NCBI GenBank assembly: GCA_024229115.1
Contig: JAAEST010000122.1
Coordinates: 124,001-188,000, forward strand
From: Oligoflexia bacterium
GTDB taxonomy: Bacteria > Bdellovibrionota > Bacteriovoracia > Bacteriovoracales > Bacteriovoracaceae
DNA length: 64,000 nt
Reading direction: 5' to 3'
Shown here: piece after piece, positions 23,638 to 31,764 of the stretch
Numbering within the stretch: the first letter of the stretch is position 1
Layout of the letters: every line of letters begins with the position of its first letter
Notes under the pieces: model-generated
Databases searched by the model: none
Seen by the model: the letters and a program-made list of their open reading frames with translations, nothing else
What the model was told of the DNA's origin: nothing
Position numbers and translations under genes: made by a program

Positions 23638-25614
23638 TTACTCCATACTATATGGTCTAATCTGGAGGAGATAGATTTTATTTCCTGAGATTGCCCATTC
23701 AATATCTGCTGGAAGTTTATATGTGTAATCTGGAGAAAAGTGACTTTGTAGAAGCTTACCAATTAAAGCAAGTTTCTTAAGAGTTCCTTTTTGTTCTAAG
23801 CTTAGATCAGGAGTATCTTTTTCTCTCACAATAGTTCTACCTCCACCTTCAACAATATTGAATAAGAATTGTGAAGAATTACTCGCACCTTCAACAATTG
23901 CATTTGGAGAGAGAGAAGAAGCATTGATATAAACATTACGATAATCTTCTTTTGGATTGAGTGGGTTAGTCGTTACAAGAACCCCTCCAAGGTCACATTT
24001 AATCTCTTCTTGAATTACGACACCCATATAACAATCATCAAGAGAGATTCCAACTTCTTGACGAAGACGAACACTTCTTGGAGAAACAAGAGAAGCCCAA
24101 ACTTCTTTAATGGACTTCACGACTTTCTCAGCACTCGTCACATGATTATATGATTCATAGATACCGGCAGCTGAAAAGTGCTCAAGGTCTTCAGCATTAG
24201 AAGATGAACGCACAACAAAGCTTTGTGCCCCAGAAAGATGCTCAGCTATCTGACCATCAATATATTCCCAAAGACCATCAGAAATAGGTGTCTTACGAAT
24301 GATCTGTTGAAGTTGAATACAAAGTGAATCAACTTCTTTCGCATTTAGCTCTAAGGCCATCTTTAGCTTACCAATCGTCTGTTGGATTTGCGGTGATTGA
24401 GCTAGAAACTTTTGCTGCACACTAAAAGGAATACAGATTCCTCGCGGTACACTAATATTATCTCTAACAAATTGATTGGCAGCTTCTTTTAAGTTTTCTT
24501 CTGGAGATACATTAAGCTGTTTCGCCAGATGCTCCATGAGGTGAGGTCTTGGATATCTTTCAATTTGATAAAAGCCTGTTAGCTTTTGAGACCCTTTGTT
24601 AAGAATATGATTTACTTCACCAATATTCGCGGCTTTCGTTCCATAGCTTACACTTTCACTCATTCTCACATCATTAAGGCTTTTGATTGGAATATGTTCA
24701 ATCTCAGGTGCCTTAAGGAGAACTTTTTGGGCAAACCAATTTGGAGTATCTAATTCTTCGTCAGCAGGTTGATCAATTTCGTTTATTCGAACTTGTTGAA
24801 AGTCTCGTTGAACTTCGTATTCAACCCAATGCTTATTTAGTTTTCTTGTTAAGAGATCATCGATGGCATCAATTTGAATAGCATTTGGTATTCCCCAACC
24901 ATTAGCAAGAACATTTGTATGGGAAAGAGGGGCAGTGTGTTCACCGTTAATGATCCCTGCAACACGAGGAATATTTTCCGGAACTTTATTCATAACAATA
25001 ATGTCATGCCACTTAATAGTGTCTCTAGCTTCTTTATAGTCTTCATAACTTTCAAAGATTCTTATTCGACCTTTTGCTTTTCCATTATTAAGGGGAATGA
25101 AGCTTTTATTAAGCATGAGTTCATGCATAAGTAGTCTTGGAAGATCTTTTTCTGGAATAGACTCTACCGCACTTTCTTGTTCATAGTTAGCTGGTTTCAA
25201 GTAAAGTGGAACATTACTGATAAGATTTTCTTTGATGATCTGAAAGAAGTCTTGGAGCATTCCTACATCCATATCGTCTACTTCCACTGTCTCAAGAGCA
25301 AAGAGAGAAGTTTTATCTCGATTAACAAGAGAGAGAATTCCTAGATAGAACTTTCTATCGGCACCATAATAAAATGTTTTATTATAGTCATCGATGCTCT
25401 CTAATAATTTTTCTTCAGGTATATCAAGAATATGTTTTCCGATATATTTAGCGTGAAGCTTAAATTTATGATCGTTAATAAAATGGACAATTCCTTGATC
25501 TCTTTCAACCACAATTTTAACATATGGGTATCCTGCCATTTCACCACAAAGTTGTTGAAAGGCTTCAAGAGTAAGTTTCTGTCCGACGAGTGAGTCTGTA
25601 GTTATATTTTCCAT
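23638..25614 (-). CDS. PEP/pyruvate-binding (dikinase-like) enzyme
   Basis: A 658-residue protein. The C-terminal third matches the ATP-binding PEP/pyruvate-binding domain of PpsA, PPDK and glucan water dikinases: Val-Arg-Ser-Ser-Ser-Asn-Ala-Glu-Asp-Leu, Gly-Ile-Tyr-Glu-Ser, Val-Val-Ile-Gln-Glu, and the closing Ile-Glu-Trp-Ala-Ile...Leu-Leu-Gln-Ile-Arg-Pro. Before it lies a swivelling-domain-like region with Leu-Ser-His-Thr-Asn-Val-Leu-Ala, whose His may be the phospho-carrier. The His domain thus precedes the ATP domain, as in glucan dikinases and unlike PpsA. The N-terminal 180 residues are unassigned. No PEP-binding TIM barrel is present, so a phosphotransfer target other than pyruvate is likely. 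Confidence 0.8.
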   Translation of the reverse strand: MENITTDSLVGQKLTLEAFQQLCGEMAGYPYVKIVVERDQGIVHFINDHKFKLHAKYIGKHILDIPEEKLLESIDDYNKTFYYGADRKFYLGILSLVNRDKTSLFALETVEVDDMDVGMLQDFFQIIKENLISNVPLYLKPANYEQESAVESIPEKDLPRLLMHELMLNKSFIPLNNGKAKGRIRIFESYEDYKEARDTIKWHDIIVMNKVPENIPRVAGIINGEHTAPLSHTNVLANGWGIPNAIQIDAIDDLLTRKLNKHWVEYEVQRDFQQVRINEIDQPADEELDTPNWFAQKVLLKAPEIEHIPIKSLNDVRMSESVSYGTKAANIGEVNHILNKGSQKLTGFYQIERYPRPHLMEHLAKQLNVSPEENLKEAANQFVRDNISVPRGICIPFSVQQKFLAQSPQIQQTIGKLKMALELNAKEVDSLCIQLQQIIRKTPISDGLWEYIDGQIAEHLSGAQSFVVRSSSNAEDLEHFSAAGIYESYNHVTSAEKVVKSIKEVWASLVSPRSVRLRQEVGISLDDCYMGVVIQEEIKCDLGGVLVTTNPLNPKEDYRNVYINASSLSPNAIVEGASNSSQFLFNIVEGGGRTIVREKDTPDLSLEQKGTLKKLALIGKLLQSHFSPDYTYKLPADIEWAISGNKIYLLQIRPYSME

Positions 25615-25671
25615 AGTGCGAAAACTAACACAGAGATCTCATAAAGTTGATTCTAAAGGTAAAAAATTACA

Positions 25672-26151
25672 CTATTTTTTACCAATAAGATTGCTCTTTA
25701 CCTCGTCATCAAGGGGTTTTGGGCCGACCCATGGGTAAAAGATGATCTTGCTTAGGGATTTGTCTGATGTTTGGGCAATTTGCTTACCGTTTTTGGAGAT
25801 AGAAAAAGTACCAGAGTTCTTATTGGCTTTAATCTTTAAACAATCTCCTTTTTCAACAGGAGGAGTTTGAGCATAAAGCCAATCAAGACTTGATTTATAC
25901 TTGGCCAATTCAGAATCATTAAAGTTACTTTTAAAGCCTCTTTCCCAGCCAATATTAGAATGCTCTTTCCTAATATTTTTAAGATAATGAAGTCTCATGA
26001 TTTCTTCATCACCTTCTTGATAGTAAGCAATATCATAAAGCTTAAGAAAGAATGTGAGCTGAACTCTGTCTTGACCTAATTTATTTTGATCTACTAAGCA
26101 TTGAGCAAAACTTGAAACGGAAATGAGGAATAGAATAATTACTTTCAACAT
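25672..26151 (-). CDS. Secreted chalcone-isomerase-like protein
   Basis: A 16-residue signal peptide precedes a protein of about 143 residues. It matches the bacterial chalcone isomerase-like family (PF16036 type): an early Leu-Lys-Leu-Tyr-Asp-Ile-Ala-Tyr-Tyr strand, Met-Arg-Leu-His-Tyr-Leu-Lys, a Trp-x-Arg helix, Lys-Gly-Asp-Cys-Leu, and the closing Trp-Val-Gly-Pro-Lys-Pro-Leu-Asp. The fold binds small hydrophobic molecules. Bacterial periplasmic members have no established reaction. Convergent genes are absent and it shares strand and spacing with the PEP-binding gene downstream. Confidence 0.75.
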   Translation of the reverse strand: MLKVIILFLISVSSFAQCLVDQNKLGQDRVQLTFFLKLYDIAYYQEGDEEIMRLHYLKNIRKEHSNIGWERGFKSNFNDSELAKYKSSLDWLYAQTPPVEKGDCLKIKANKNSGTFSISKNGKQIAQTSDKSLSKIIFYPWVGPKPLDDEVKSNLIGKK

Positions 26152-26177
26152 CTCTCTATAATAGAACTTATAGAGAG

Positions 26178-26215
26178 GGATAAAATAAAAAGAAGCTAGA
26201 CATAAGCTAGCTTCT
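26178..26215 (-). terminator. Intrinsic terminator after the RRM gene
   Basis: A perfect 9-base-pair stem (26191-26199 with 26207-26215) has a seven-base loop. Read on the reverse strand it is followed by a T-rich run TTTTTATTTTAT (26179-26190). It ends the RRM transcript before the next signal-peptide gene. Confidence 0.85.
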
Positions 26216-26243
26216 ATTTGAAAAGATACTATATATTAAATAC

Positions 26244-26501
26244 TTATCTTCTTTCTTGAGGACGAGCTTCGTTTACAACGATCTTACGACCTTCGAACTC
26301 TTGTCCATTTAGTTTGTCGATTGCTGCTTGAGCTTCTTCATCTGAACCCATTTCAACAAATCCAAAACCTTTACTTCTGTTAGTGTCTCTGTCTGTGATA
26401 ATTCTAGTTGAATTAACAGTTCCAAACTCACCAAAAGTAGTCTTAAGTTGCTCTTCAGTTGAGCTGTAAGGTAAATTACCTACGTACAATTTGTTTCCCA
26501 T
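26244..26501 (-). CDS. RRM-domain RNA-binding protein
   Basis: An 85-residue protein made of one RNA recognition motif: RNP2 Leu-Tyr-Val-Gly-Asn-Leu at residues 5-10, RNP1 Lys-Gly-Phe-Gly-Phe-Val-Glu-Met at about 44-51, and a short Arg-rich tail. Bacterial single-RRM proteins of this kind often respond to cold and bind U- or purine-rich RNA. It is monocistronic, with a strong terminator and a leader of up to 125 bases. Codon choice (frequent AAC, TAC, CGT) suggests high expression. Confidence 0.95.
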   Translation of the reverse strand: MGNKLYVGNLPYSSTEEQLKTTFGEFGTVNSTRIITDRDTNRSKGFGFVEMGSDEEAQAAIDKLNGQEFEGRKIVVNEARPQERR

Positions 26502-26626
26502 TGAAAACCTCTTCTATAAAAATTAATGGTGAAAGCAAGTTATCCCACTGAATTTATATATGCAAAGAAATTTATTTAAATTTTTTCAATCTTTACAGTG
26601 CTAGATTTAAGTAATATTAATGAGTT

Positions 26627-28252
26627 ATGATTCAAGTATCCAATGTCACAAAGTTAGTTAATGGTGTTCCTCTCTATTCTGAAGCAAGTTTTCAGATAAA
26701 CGAAGGTGAAAAAGTCGGAATGGTCGGTCCTAATGGGATTGGGAAAACGACATTTTTTAATATGATCGTGGGAGAAGATCGACCTGATGAAGGACAAATT
26801 TCAGTCGGCTCAAATATAAGAGTAAGTTATTTTTCTCAGAATGTTGGAGAGATGTCGGGAATGAGTGCTCTTCAAGCAGTGATTGATGGTAATGAAAAAG
26901 TAGCTCAGCTAAGTGCAAAGTTAAAAACTTTTGAAGAAAAACTTTGTGATCCTGATCTTGACCCAGATGAAATGAATAAAATTTTGGAGCAAATGGGTGA
27001 TGCTCAAACTGAGTTTGAAAAGCTTGGTGGTTATGAAATTGAAACTAATGCTCAGGAAATTCTGACTGGTTTAGGGATTAAGCCAGAAGATCACATTAAG
27101 GACGTTTCTCTCTTTAGTGGTGGTTGGAAAATGAGAATTGCCCTGGCAAAAGTTCTAATCACTTTACCTGATCTTATTTTAATGGATGAGCCTACTAACT
27201 ACCTTGATATGGAAACTATTCTTTGGTTAGAACAGTGGCTTAAAAACTTTAAGGGAGCGATTCTACTGACTTCTCACGATCGTGAGTTCATGAATAGTGT
27301 GGTGAAGAAAATCGTTGAGATTTCTCCTAATGGAGTTACTTCTTATACTGGTAATTATGACTTCTATGAGCAGGAAAAAGAAGTTCGTAAAAAACAAAAT
27401 GAAGCACAATTTGGTCGCCAACAGGCCATGCTAAAAAAAGAAGAAGAATTTATTGCTAAGTTTAAGGCAAGAGCTTCTCATGCTGCCCAAGTACAGTCTC
27501 GAGTTAAAAAACTTGAAAAAATCGATAGAGTAGAGCTCGAGTCTGAACAGGAACAAATGAGTATTATGCTTCCAGAGATTCCTCGTGGTGGAAATGACGT
27601 CGTGATGTTTAAAGGTCTCTCAAAAGAGTGGGATCAAACGGATGGAAGTAAATTAGAAGTTTTTAAAAACCTAGATGGCCTTATTCAAAGACAAGATAAA
27701 GTAGCAGTTGTTGGAGTAAACGGTGCAGGTAAATCGACACTCCTCAAAGTGATATGTGATATGACGGACCCAACATCAGGGGAAGTGAAACTTGGTCCTT
27801 CAATTAATGTTGGTTACTTTGGGCAATTCTCCATGGAAAACCTCACTCCAGAAAATACTATTTTTGAAGAAATGAGATCGAAGCTTCCTAATGCGAGTGA
27901 CGGTTTTATTCGAAATCTTCTAGCTGCTTTCCTTTTTAAAGGGGATGAAGTTTTCAAAAAAGTAAAAGTTCTTAGTGGTGGTGAGAAAAGTCGAGTCATT
28001 CTTGCGGGTCTTTTATCAAAACCTTTTAATCTTCTAGTTCTTGATGAACCTACTAACCATCTTGATATTGGTTCTCGCGAAGTACTTTTAGATGCTCTTC
28101 AAAGATATGAAGGGACAATAATGTTTGTTTCTCACGATAGGTACTTTCTTAAGGAACTTTCTTCTAAAGTATTGGAAGTAGATAAAGGAAGCATCCATCT
28201 CTTCCCTGGAAAATACGAATCTTATTTAGAACAAGTCGCAAATCGTACTTAA
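26627..28252 (+). CDS. ABC-F family ATPase (YbiT-like)
   Basis: A soluble 541-residue protein with two ABC ATPase cassettes and no membrane part. Cassette 1 has Gly-Pro-Asn-Gly-Ile-Gly-Lys-Thr-Thr near residue 35, signature Leu-Phe-Ser-Gly-Gly and Leu-Met-Asp-Glu-Pro-Thr-Asn-Tyr-Leu-Asp. Cassette 2 has Gly-Val-Asn-Gly-Ala-Gly-Lys-Ser-Thr, Leu-Ser-Gly-Gly-Glu-Lys and Leu-Asp-Glu-Pro-Thr-Asn-His-Leu-Asp. The charged linker (about 235-300) is the P-site tRNA interaction motif. ABC-F proteins act on stalled ribosomes or gate elongation. Length and linker are closest to YbiT; a resistance role is not indicated. Confidence 0.93.
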   Translation: MIQVSNVTKLVNGVPLYSEASFQINEGEKVGMVGPNGIGKTTFFNMIVGEDRPDEGQISVGSNIRVSYFSQNVGEMSGMSALQAVIDGNEKVAQLSAKLKTFEEKLCDPDLDPDEMNKILEQMGDAQTEFEKLGGYEIETNAQEILTGLGIKPEDHIKDVSLFSGGWKMRIALAKVLITLPDLILMDEPTNYLDMETILWLEQWLKNFKGAILLTSHDREFMNSVVKKIVEISPNGVTSYTGNYDFYEQEKEVRKKQNEAQFGRQQAMLKKEEEFIAKFKARASHAAQVQSRVKKLEKIDRVELESEQEQMSIMLPEIPRGGNDVVMFKGLSKEWDQTDGSKLEVFKNLDGLIQRQDKVAVVGVNGAGKSTLLKVICDMTDPTSGEVKLGPSINVGYFGQFSMENLTPENTIFEEMRSKLPNASDGFIRNLLAAFLFKGDEVFKKVKVLSGGEKSRVILAGLLSKPFNLLVLDEPTNHLDIGSREVLLDALQRYEGTIMFVSHDRYFLKELSSKVLEVDKGSIHLFPGKYESYLEQVANRT

Positions 28253-28358
28253 TTTCTTTAAATACGAGTAATTATTACCGTGTTTGCTATCTATTTATAA
28301 AGACATGGGCTATAAGTCTCTTTTAACTGAAATTCTACAGTTTATGCCTGGAGGGGCC

Positions 28359-29990
28359 ATGTCATTTAACCAACTACCATTGGAAGATTCTCTGCTCAAA
28401 GCGATTAATGAGCTAGGATACGAAAATCCAACAGAGATTCAGGCCAAGGCCATACCTGCATTAATCGAAGAGGAGACTGATTTTATCGGTCAGGCTCAAA
28501 CGGGGACGGGAAAGACTGCGGCTTTTCTTCTTCCTTTACTACAAAGAATTGAAACAAACTCAAAAAATATTCAAGCACTTATCCTTTCTCCTACGAGAGA
28601 GTTAGCGAAACAGATTGCAGTTGAATTTGATAAATTAGCAAAATTTAAAAAAGCAAAGTGTGAAGTCGTTTACGGTGGAACACCATATGATAAGCAAATT
28701 GGTGGAATTCGTAAGAATAAGCCCCAAGTAATTATTGGGACTCCTGGAAGAACGATTGACCTAATCAATCGTGGAGTTCTGAAATTCAATAAATCAAATC
28801 TAATCGTTCTTGATGAAGCTGATGAAATGCTTAATATGGGGTTCTTAGAAGATGTTGAAGAAATCCTTACTTCGTTTTCAAATGAGCGTAATGCGTGGAT
28901 GTTCTCAGCGACTATGCCTAGAGCAATTGTTGATCTTTGTGACAGACAATTTTCAAACCCATTAAAACTTTCTATTAAAAAGAAAACATTAAGTAATAAC
29001 GATGTAACTCAAGAGTACTTCATGGTTGATAATAGAAATCGCCTTGAGGCCTTAAGTCGTCTTATTGATGTTGAATCAGATATGTATGGAATTGTTTTCT
29101 GCCGTACAAGACAAGAAACAAAAGATGTAGCCGATGCTCTTTTAAAGAAAGGTCATGTGGCGGAACAACTTCATGGAGAGATGGGGCAGTCTGCTCGTGA
29201 TCATGCCATGAAGAGGTTTAAAGAGAAGAGAGTAAATCTTCTTATTTGTACCGACGTTGCTTCTAGAGGAATTGACGTTGATAACCTGACTCATGTTTTT
29301 AACTATGGTCTTCCTCAAGATAATGAATCTTATGTTCATAGAATTGGAAGAACTGGTAGAGCAGGTAATAAAGGTGTTTCTTATACAATTATCAACCCAA
29401 GAGAAATGGGTGGATTAAGACGTATTGAAGGACTGACAAGAAAGAAAATTGAAAAAGGAACTCTACCTAGAGTTAATGAGCTTAAAGAAGCGCTAGTAGC
29501 AAAAGAGTTAGTTGCATTGGAAACTCTCATTTCTGTTGCCAGAGAAAAAGGTGATGACTTTAAAGTTGATGAGATCTTTGAGCTTTATAAACACTACTTC
29601 ATGGGACTTAATAAAGAAGATATTCTTAAAGTTCTATTCGCGAAGACTTTTAATCGTTCACTAAGACGTTTAAATGATCTCGGTGAGATTACTCAGGCCC
29701 GTGACTCTGGTGGGCGTGGTGGTCGTCGTCGTGACGGCGGAGGTCGTTCTGATGGACGCCGTCGTACTCATGATCGAAGACGTGGAGATCAGGGTGGAAA
29801 TCGCGGTGGAATGAGAACACGTCGTAGAAACGACGATAGACGCGACTCTGATGGAAGAGGCGAAAACCGTCGAAGACGTGATGACGACAATCGTGGCAAC
29901 AGACGCGACTTCGACAGAAGTCGTGGTGAGGGCAGTCGCGGAAATCGCCGAGGTGGAAGACGCGGTGGACGTCCTCAAGCCTCAATGTAA
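28359..29990 (+). CDS. deaD: DEAD-box RNA helicase with an Arg/Gly-rich tail
   Basis: I start at ATG 28359 behind GGAGGGG rather than at in-frame codons from 28284. The 543-residue protein has Gln-Ala-Gln-Thr-Gly-Thr-Gly-Lys-Thr, Leu-Asp-Glu-Ala-Asp-Glu, Ser-Ala-Thr and His-Arg-Ile-Gly-Arg-Thr-Gly-Arg, then a helical dimerisation-like segment (about 410-445) as in CsdA/DeaD. The last 95 residues are an Arg-Gly-Asp-rich low-complexity tail likely to bind RNA or phase-separate. No clear DbpA-type RNA-binding domain is visible. Cold-shock and ribosome-assembly roles are known for DeaD. Confidence 0.9.
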   Translation: MSFNQLPLEDSLLKAINELGYENPTEIQAKAIPALIEEETDFIGQAQTGTGKTAAFLLPLLQRIETNSKNIQALILSPTRELAKQIAVEFDKLAKFKKAKCEVVYGGTPYDKQIGGIRKNKPQVIIGTPGRTIDLINRGVLKFNKSNLIVLDEADEMLNMGFLEDVEEILTSFSNERNAWMFSATMPRAIVDLCDRQFSNPLKLSIKKKTLSNNDVTQEYFMVDNRNRLEALSRLIDVESDMYGIVFCRTRQETKDVADALLKKGHVAEQLHGEMGQSARDHAMKRFKEKRVNLLICTDVASRGIDVDNLTHVFNYGLPQDNESYVHRIGRTGRAGNKGVSYTIINPREMGGLRRIEGLTRKKIEKGTLPRVNELKEALVAKELVALETLISVAREKGDDFKVDEIFELYKHYFMGLNKEDILKVLFAKTFNRSLRRLNDLGEITQARDSGGRGGRRRDGGGRSDGRRRTHDRRRGDQGGNRGGMRTRRRNDDRRDSDGRGENRRRRDDDNRGNRRDFDRSRGEGSRGNRRGGRRGGRPQASM

Positions 29991-29999
29991 TAGGTTCTT

Positions 30000-30284
30000 A
30001 TGAGTAGTCGGCAAGAAAAAATTGATAGCTTAGTTCTACAAGTTCTCTCTTTTTACGAGCCGATGTCTTTTGAGAAGATTCTTCTCGATATGCCTGATGA
30101 CAGGATTGCAGAAATCGAGGACTTCAATCGTGAAGACCTCGACAAGGCATTAGAAAAGCTAGTGAAGAAAAAACTAGCGAAACTTTCTTATGGTGAAAAG
30201 AAAGAAAAGTTCTGGCTTAGACAGATCCCTAAGCGCTCAATCTTCTCAAGAATGAAAGATAAATTAATGGAGCTTCTTGATTAG
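30000..30284 (+). CDS. Small winged-helix-like protein
   Basis: A 94-residue acidic-then-basic protein beginning 9 bases after the helicase stop. The predicted pattern (helix, helix, helix, then Lys-Leu-Ala-Lys-Leu-Ser-Tyr-Gly...Phe-Trp-Leu) looks like a winged helix with its beta hairpin, followed by a basic Arg-Gln-Ile-Pro-Lys-Arg tail. I do not recognise a named family. The position suggests co-expression with the DeaD-like helicase. The end overlaps the converging DUF2288 gene by 21 bases. Confidence 0.55.
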   Translation: MSSRQEKIDSLVLQVLSFYEPMSFEKILLDMPDDRIAEIEDFNREDLDKALEKLVKKKLAKLSYGEKKEKFWLRQIPKRSIFSRMKDKLMELLD

Positions 30285-30563
30285 AACATAGGGTTGGACA
30301 ATCAGAAAGTTGGCCATCTTTACATTAGGCTCTTTATCCCATTGCTCAGTTTCATCATCAGTTGGTTTTCTAAGTTTCTTATTACCCAGAACATCTTTAA
30401 CAAAAGTAACATCATCTTCAGCAATAGCGACGGCAACTTTAACTAGATCTAGAGAATCGTCATCAACGACATAGAGAGCTTCTCTTTTATGGTGCTCTTT
30501 AAGCATTCCCCAGTCTGCTTGCTCAAGTTGTTTCTCTAGGTCTTCATATAATTTTTTATTCAT
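30264..30563 (-). CDS. DUF2288 protein
   Basis: A 99-residue protein that fits DUF2288: Gln-Ala-Asp-Trp-x-x-Leu-x-x-His-His-Lys-Arg-Glu-Ala at residues 15-29, Asp-Leu-Val-x-Val-Ala-Val-Ala-Ile-Ala-Glu-Asp, and the closing Phe-Leu-Ile-Val-Gln-Pro-Tyr-Val-Leu. The family is conserved in proteobacteria and cyanobacteria without known function. Its ATG lies inside the 3' end of the acyltransferase gene (overlap of 8 bases), so the two are probably translated together. Confidence 0.8.
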   Translation of the reverse strand: MNKKLYEDLEKQLEQADWGMLKEHHKREALYVVDDDSLDLVKVAVAIAEDDVTFVKDVLGNKKLRKPTDDETEQWDKEPNVKMANFLIVQPYVLIKKLH

Positions 30564-31230
30564 AACAATATCTCTGTCTTTTATCTTCCAAGTACTGAAC
30601 TAATCTTTTGTGAAATCCTTCTTTATCACATTCAAGTTCTTCTTTTAACTGTTTTATGTCGATTTTCTCGAAAGAGATTTCAATTTTTTTGAATAATTTA
30701 GGAAAGATATCACCTGGAGCAAAGACATGATGAAGGCCTTTGCTGTAGGCGAGAAGAAGAGATCCATTATCTCTAGAAAGAAGAATATCTGCAATTCCTG
30801 CCCTGACGGTCATTGGTTTTCCATTCTTATCGAGACCATCTGTTCTCATCATACGACCCTCTGGAGCGATTACTACAAGCGTGTCATGTCTGATACCGCT
30901 TTTAAAATCTGTCCATGAGGCATCTCTCTTCCTAGTGATGGCCTTTATTCTTGGAAAGATGGCCCGATAAAAGAAACCAAAGAGTGGTCTCTCTAGTGTT
31001 ATGTCGGCTCCTGGGATTTCGACTCTTTTGATTTCACTGAGAAGAAATTTAAGAGGAAAGCCTGCGAAAAATATTGGTTCTAAGAGACTTGTATGATGAA
31101 GTAGGGCAAAGACACTGATATCATCCCAGAAGTTTTCGGATGGATTAATACAAGTTGATTTAGTCCTCCAAAATATTTTAGAGGTTGTCCAAATCGAGAT
31201 GATTGTGGCGTAGGCAAAGAGATACTTCAT
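30556..31230 (-). CDS. PlsC-like glycerolipid acyltransferase
   Basis: A 224-residue protein with one N-terminal hydrophobic segment and the lysophospholipid acyltransferase layout. Block 1 reads His-His-Thr-Ser-Leu-Leu-Glu-Pro, so the usual His-x4-Asp is His-x4-Glu. Block 3 is Ala-Pro-Glu-Gly-Arg-Met. Between them lies an Arg-Asp-Ala-Ser-Trp-Thr-Asp stretch. Such enzymes move acyl chains from acyl-CoA or acyl-ACP to a lysolipid at the inner membrane. The Asp-to-Glu change keeps the acid but may alter activity. It forms a unit with DUF2288. Confidence 0.75.
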   Translation of the reverse strand: MKYLFAYATIISIWTTSKIFWRTKSTCINPSENFWDDISVFALLHHTSLLEPIFFAGFPLKFLLSEIKRVEIPGADITLERPLFGFFYRAIFPRIKAITRKRDASWTDFKSGIRHDTLVVIAPEGRMMRTDGLDKNGKPMTVRAGIADILLSRDNGSLLLAYSKGLHHVFAPGDIFPKLFKKIEISFEKIDIKQLKEELECDKEGFHKRLVQYLEDKRQRYCYE

Positions 31231-31317
31231 AAATTTATTTTAGGAGAAAAAATGAGAGGGTGCCACTTGAATAATATGCCTGAATATAAATAAGAAAAAG
31301 AGATAATTGGAGTAAGT

Positions 31318-31365
31318 ATGATAATTTTAGCTTATGGGTCGTGTGGTACAATTAATTATGAATAA
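31318..31365 (+). other. Possible 15-codon leader overlapping the HNH start
   Basis: A GGAG site at 31309-31312 is spaced correctly for ATG 31318, which opens a frame of 15 codons ending at TAA 31363-31365. This short frame spans the possible HNH starts at 31334 and 31358, both in another frame and both without a good ribosome site of their own. Translation of the leader could load ribosomes onto the HNH gene. It could also be chance. Confidence 0.2.
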
Positions 31366-31702
31366 GCCATTTGATGATCGACATTGGTGTTTATTGGGAA
31401 GAAGATGGAAGCTTTGGATACATGATCAGAAGAAATGTGGTATTTGTGAAAAACCTATTCCTGATTATTTAGATTCCTCTGTTGACCACATTGTTCCAAA
31501 AAGTCGAGGAGGTAAAGACTCCTGGGATAACCTCCAGATCACCCATATAAAGTGTAATAATCAAAAAGGTGATCTTCTTCCTTGGCAGGCAAAAATCCTA
31601 CTTTTTCTCGATCGACATTTTTTTAAAGTAAGGAATGGCAGAATTTCCAAGAGATTCTCAGAGGAAAAACACGAAGAAATTTCAGATACTTACGACGAGT
31701 AG
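31334..31702 (+). CDS. HNH endonuclease
   Basis: A 122-residue HNH nuclease. The first zinc half is Cys-Gly-Ile-Cys, the catalytic segment reads Ser-Val-Asp-His-Ile-Val-Pro-Lys-Ser-Arg-Gly-Gly, and the rest is Trp-Asp-Asn-Leu-Gln-Ile-Thr-His-x-x-Cys-Asn. This is the McrA-like, Cys4-type HNH common in small stand-alone nucleases. Metal-dependent cutting of DNA is expected; specificity cannot be read. ATG 31334 is used here, but ATG 31358 (Met-Asn-Lys-Pro) is as likely. No partner methylase or toxin gene is beside it. Confidence 0.85.
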   Translation: MGRVVQLIMNKPFDDRHWCLLGRRWKLWIHDQKKCGICEKPIPDYLDSSVDHIVPKSRGGKDSWDNLQITHIKCNNQKGDLLPWQAKILLFLDRHFFKVRNGRISKRFSEEKHEEISDTYDE

Positions 31703-31764
31703 AATTTACTTACATTCTAGACATCATGATTCCTTCGTTCTATTAAAAAGGCTGGGAGTTAATT

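Noticed and set aside
29670-29985. Two overlapping reverse-strand open frames rich in Thr/Ser or His/Asp
   Set aside because: They are antisense images of the Arg/Gly-rich helicase tail; low complexity, no ribosome site.
31334-31702. HNH nuclease as part of a restriction or toxin system
   Set aside because: No methylase, specificity or immunity gene adjoins it.
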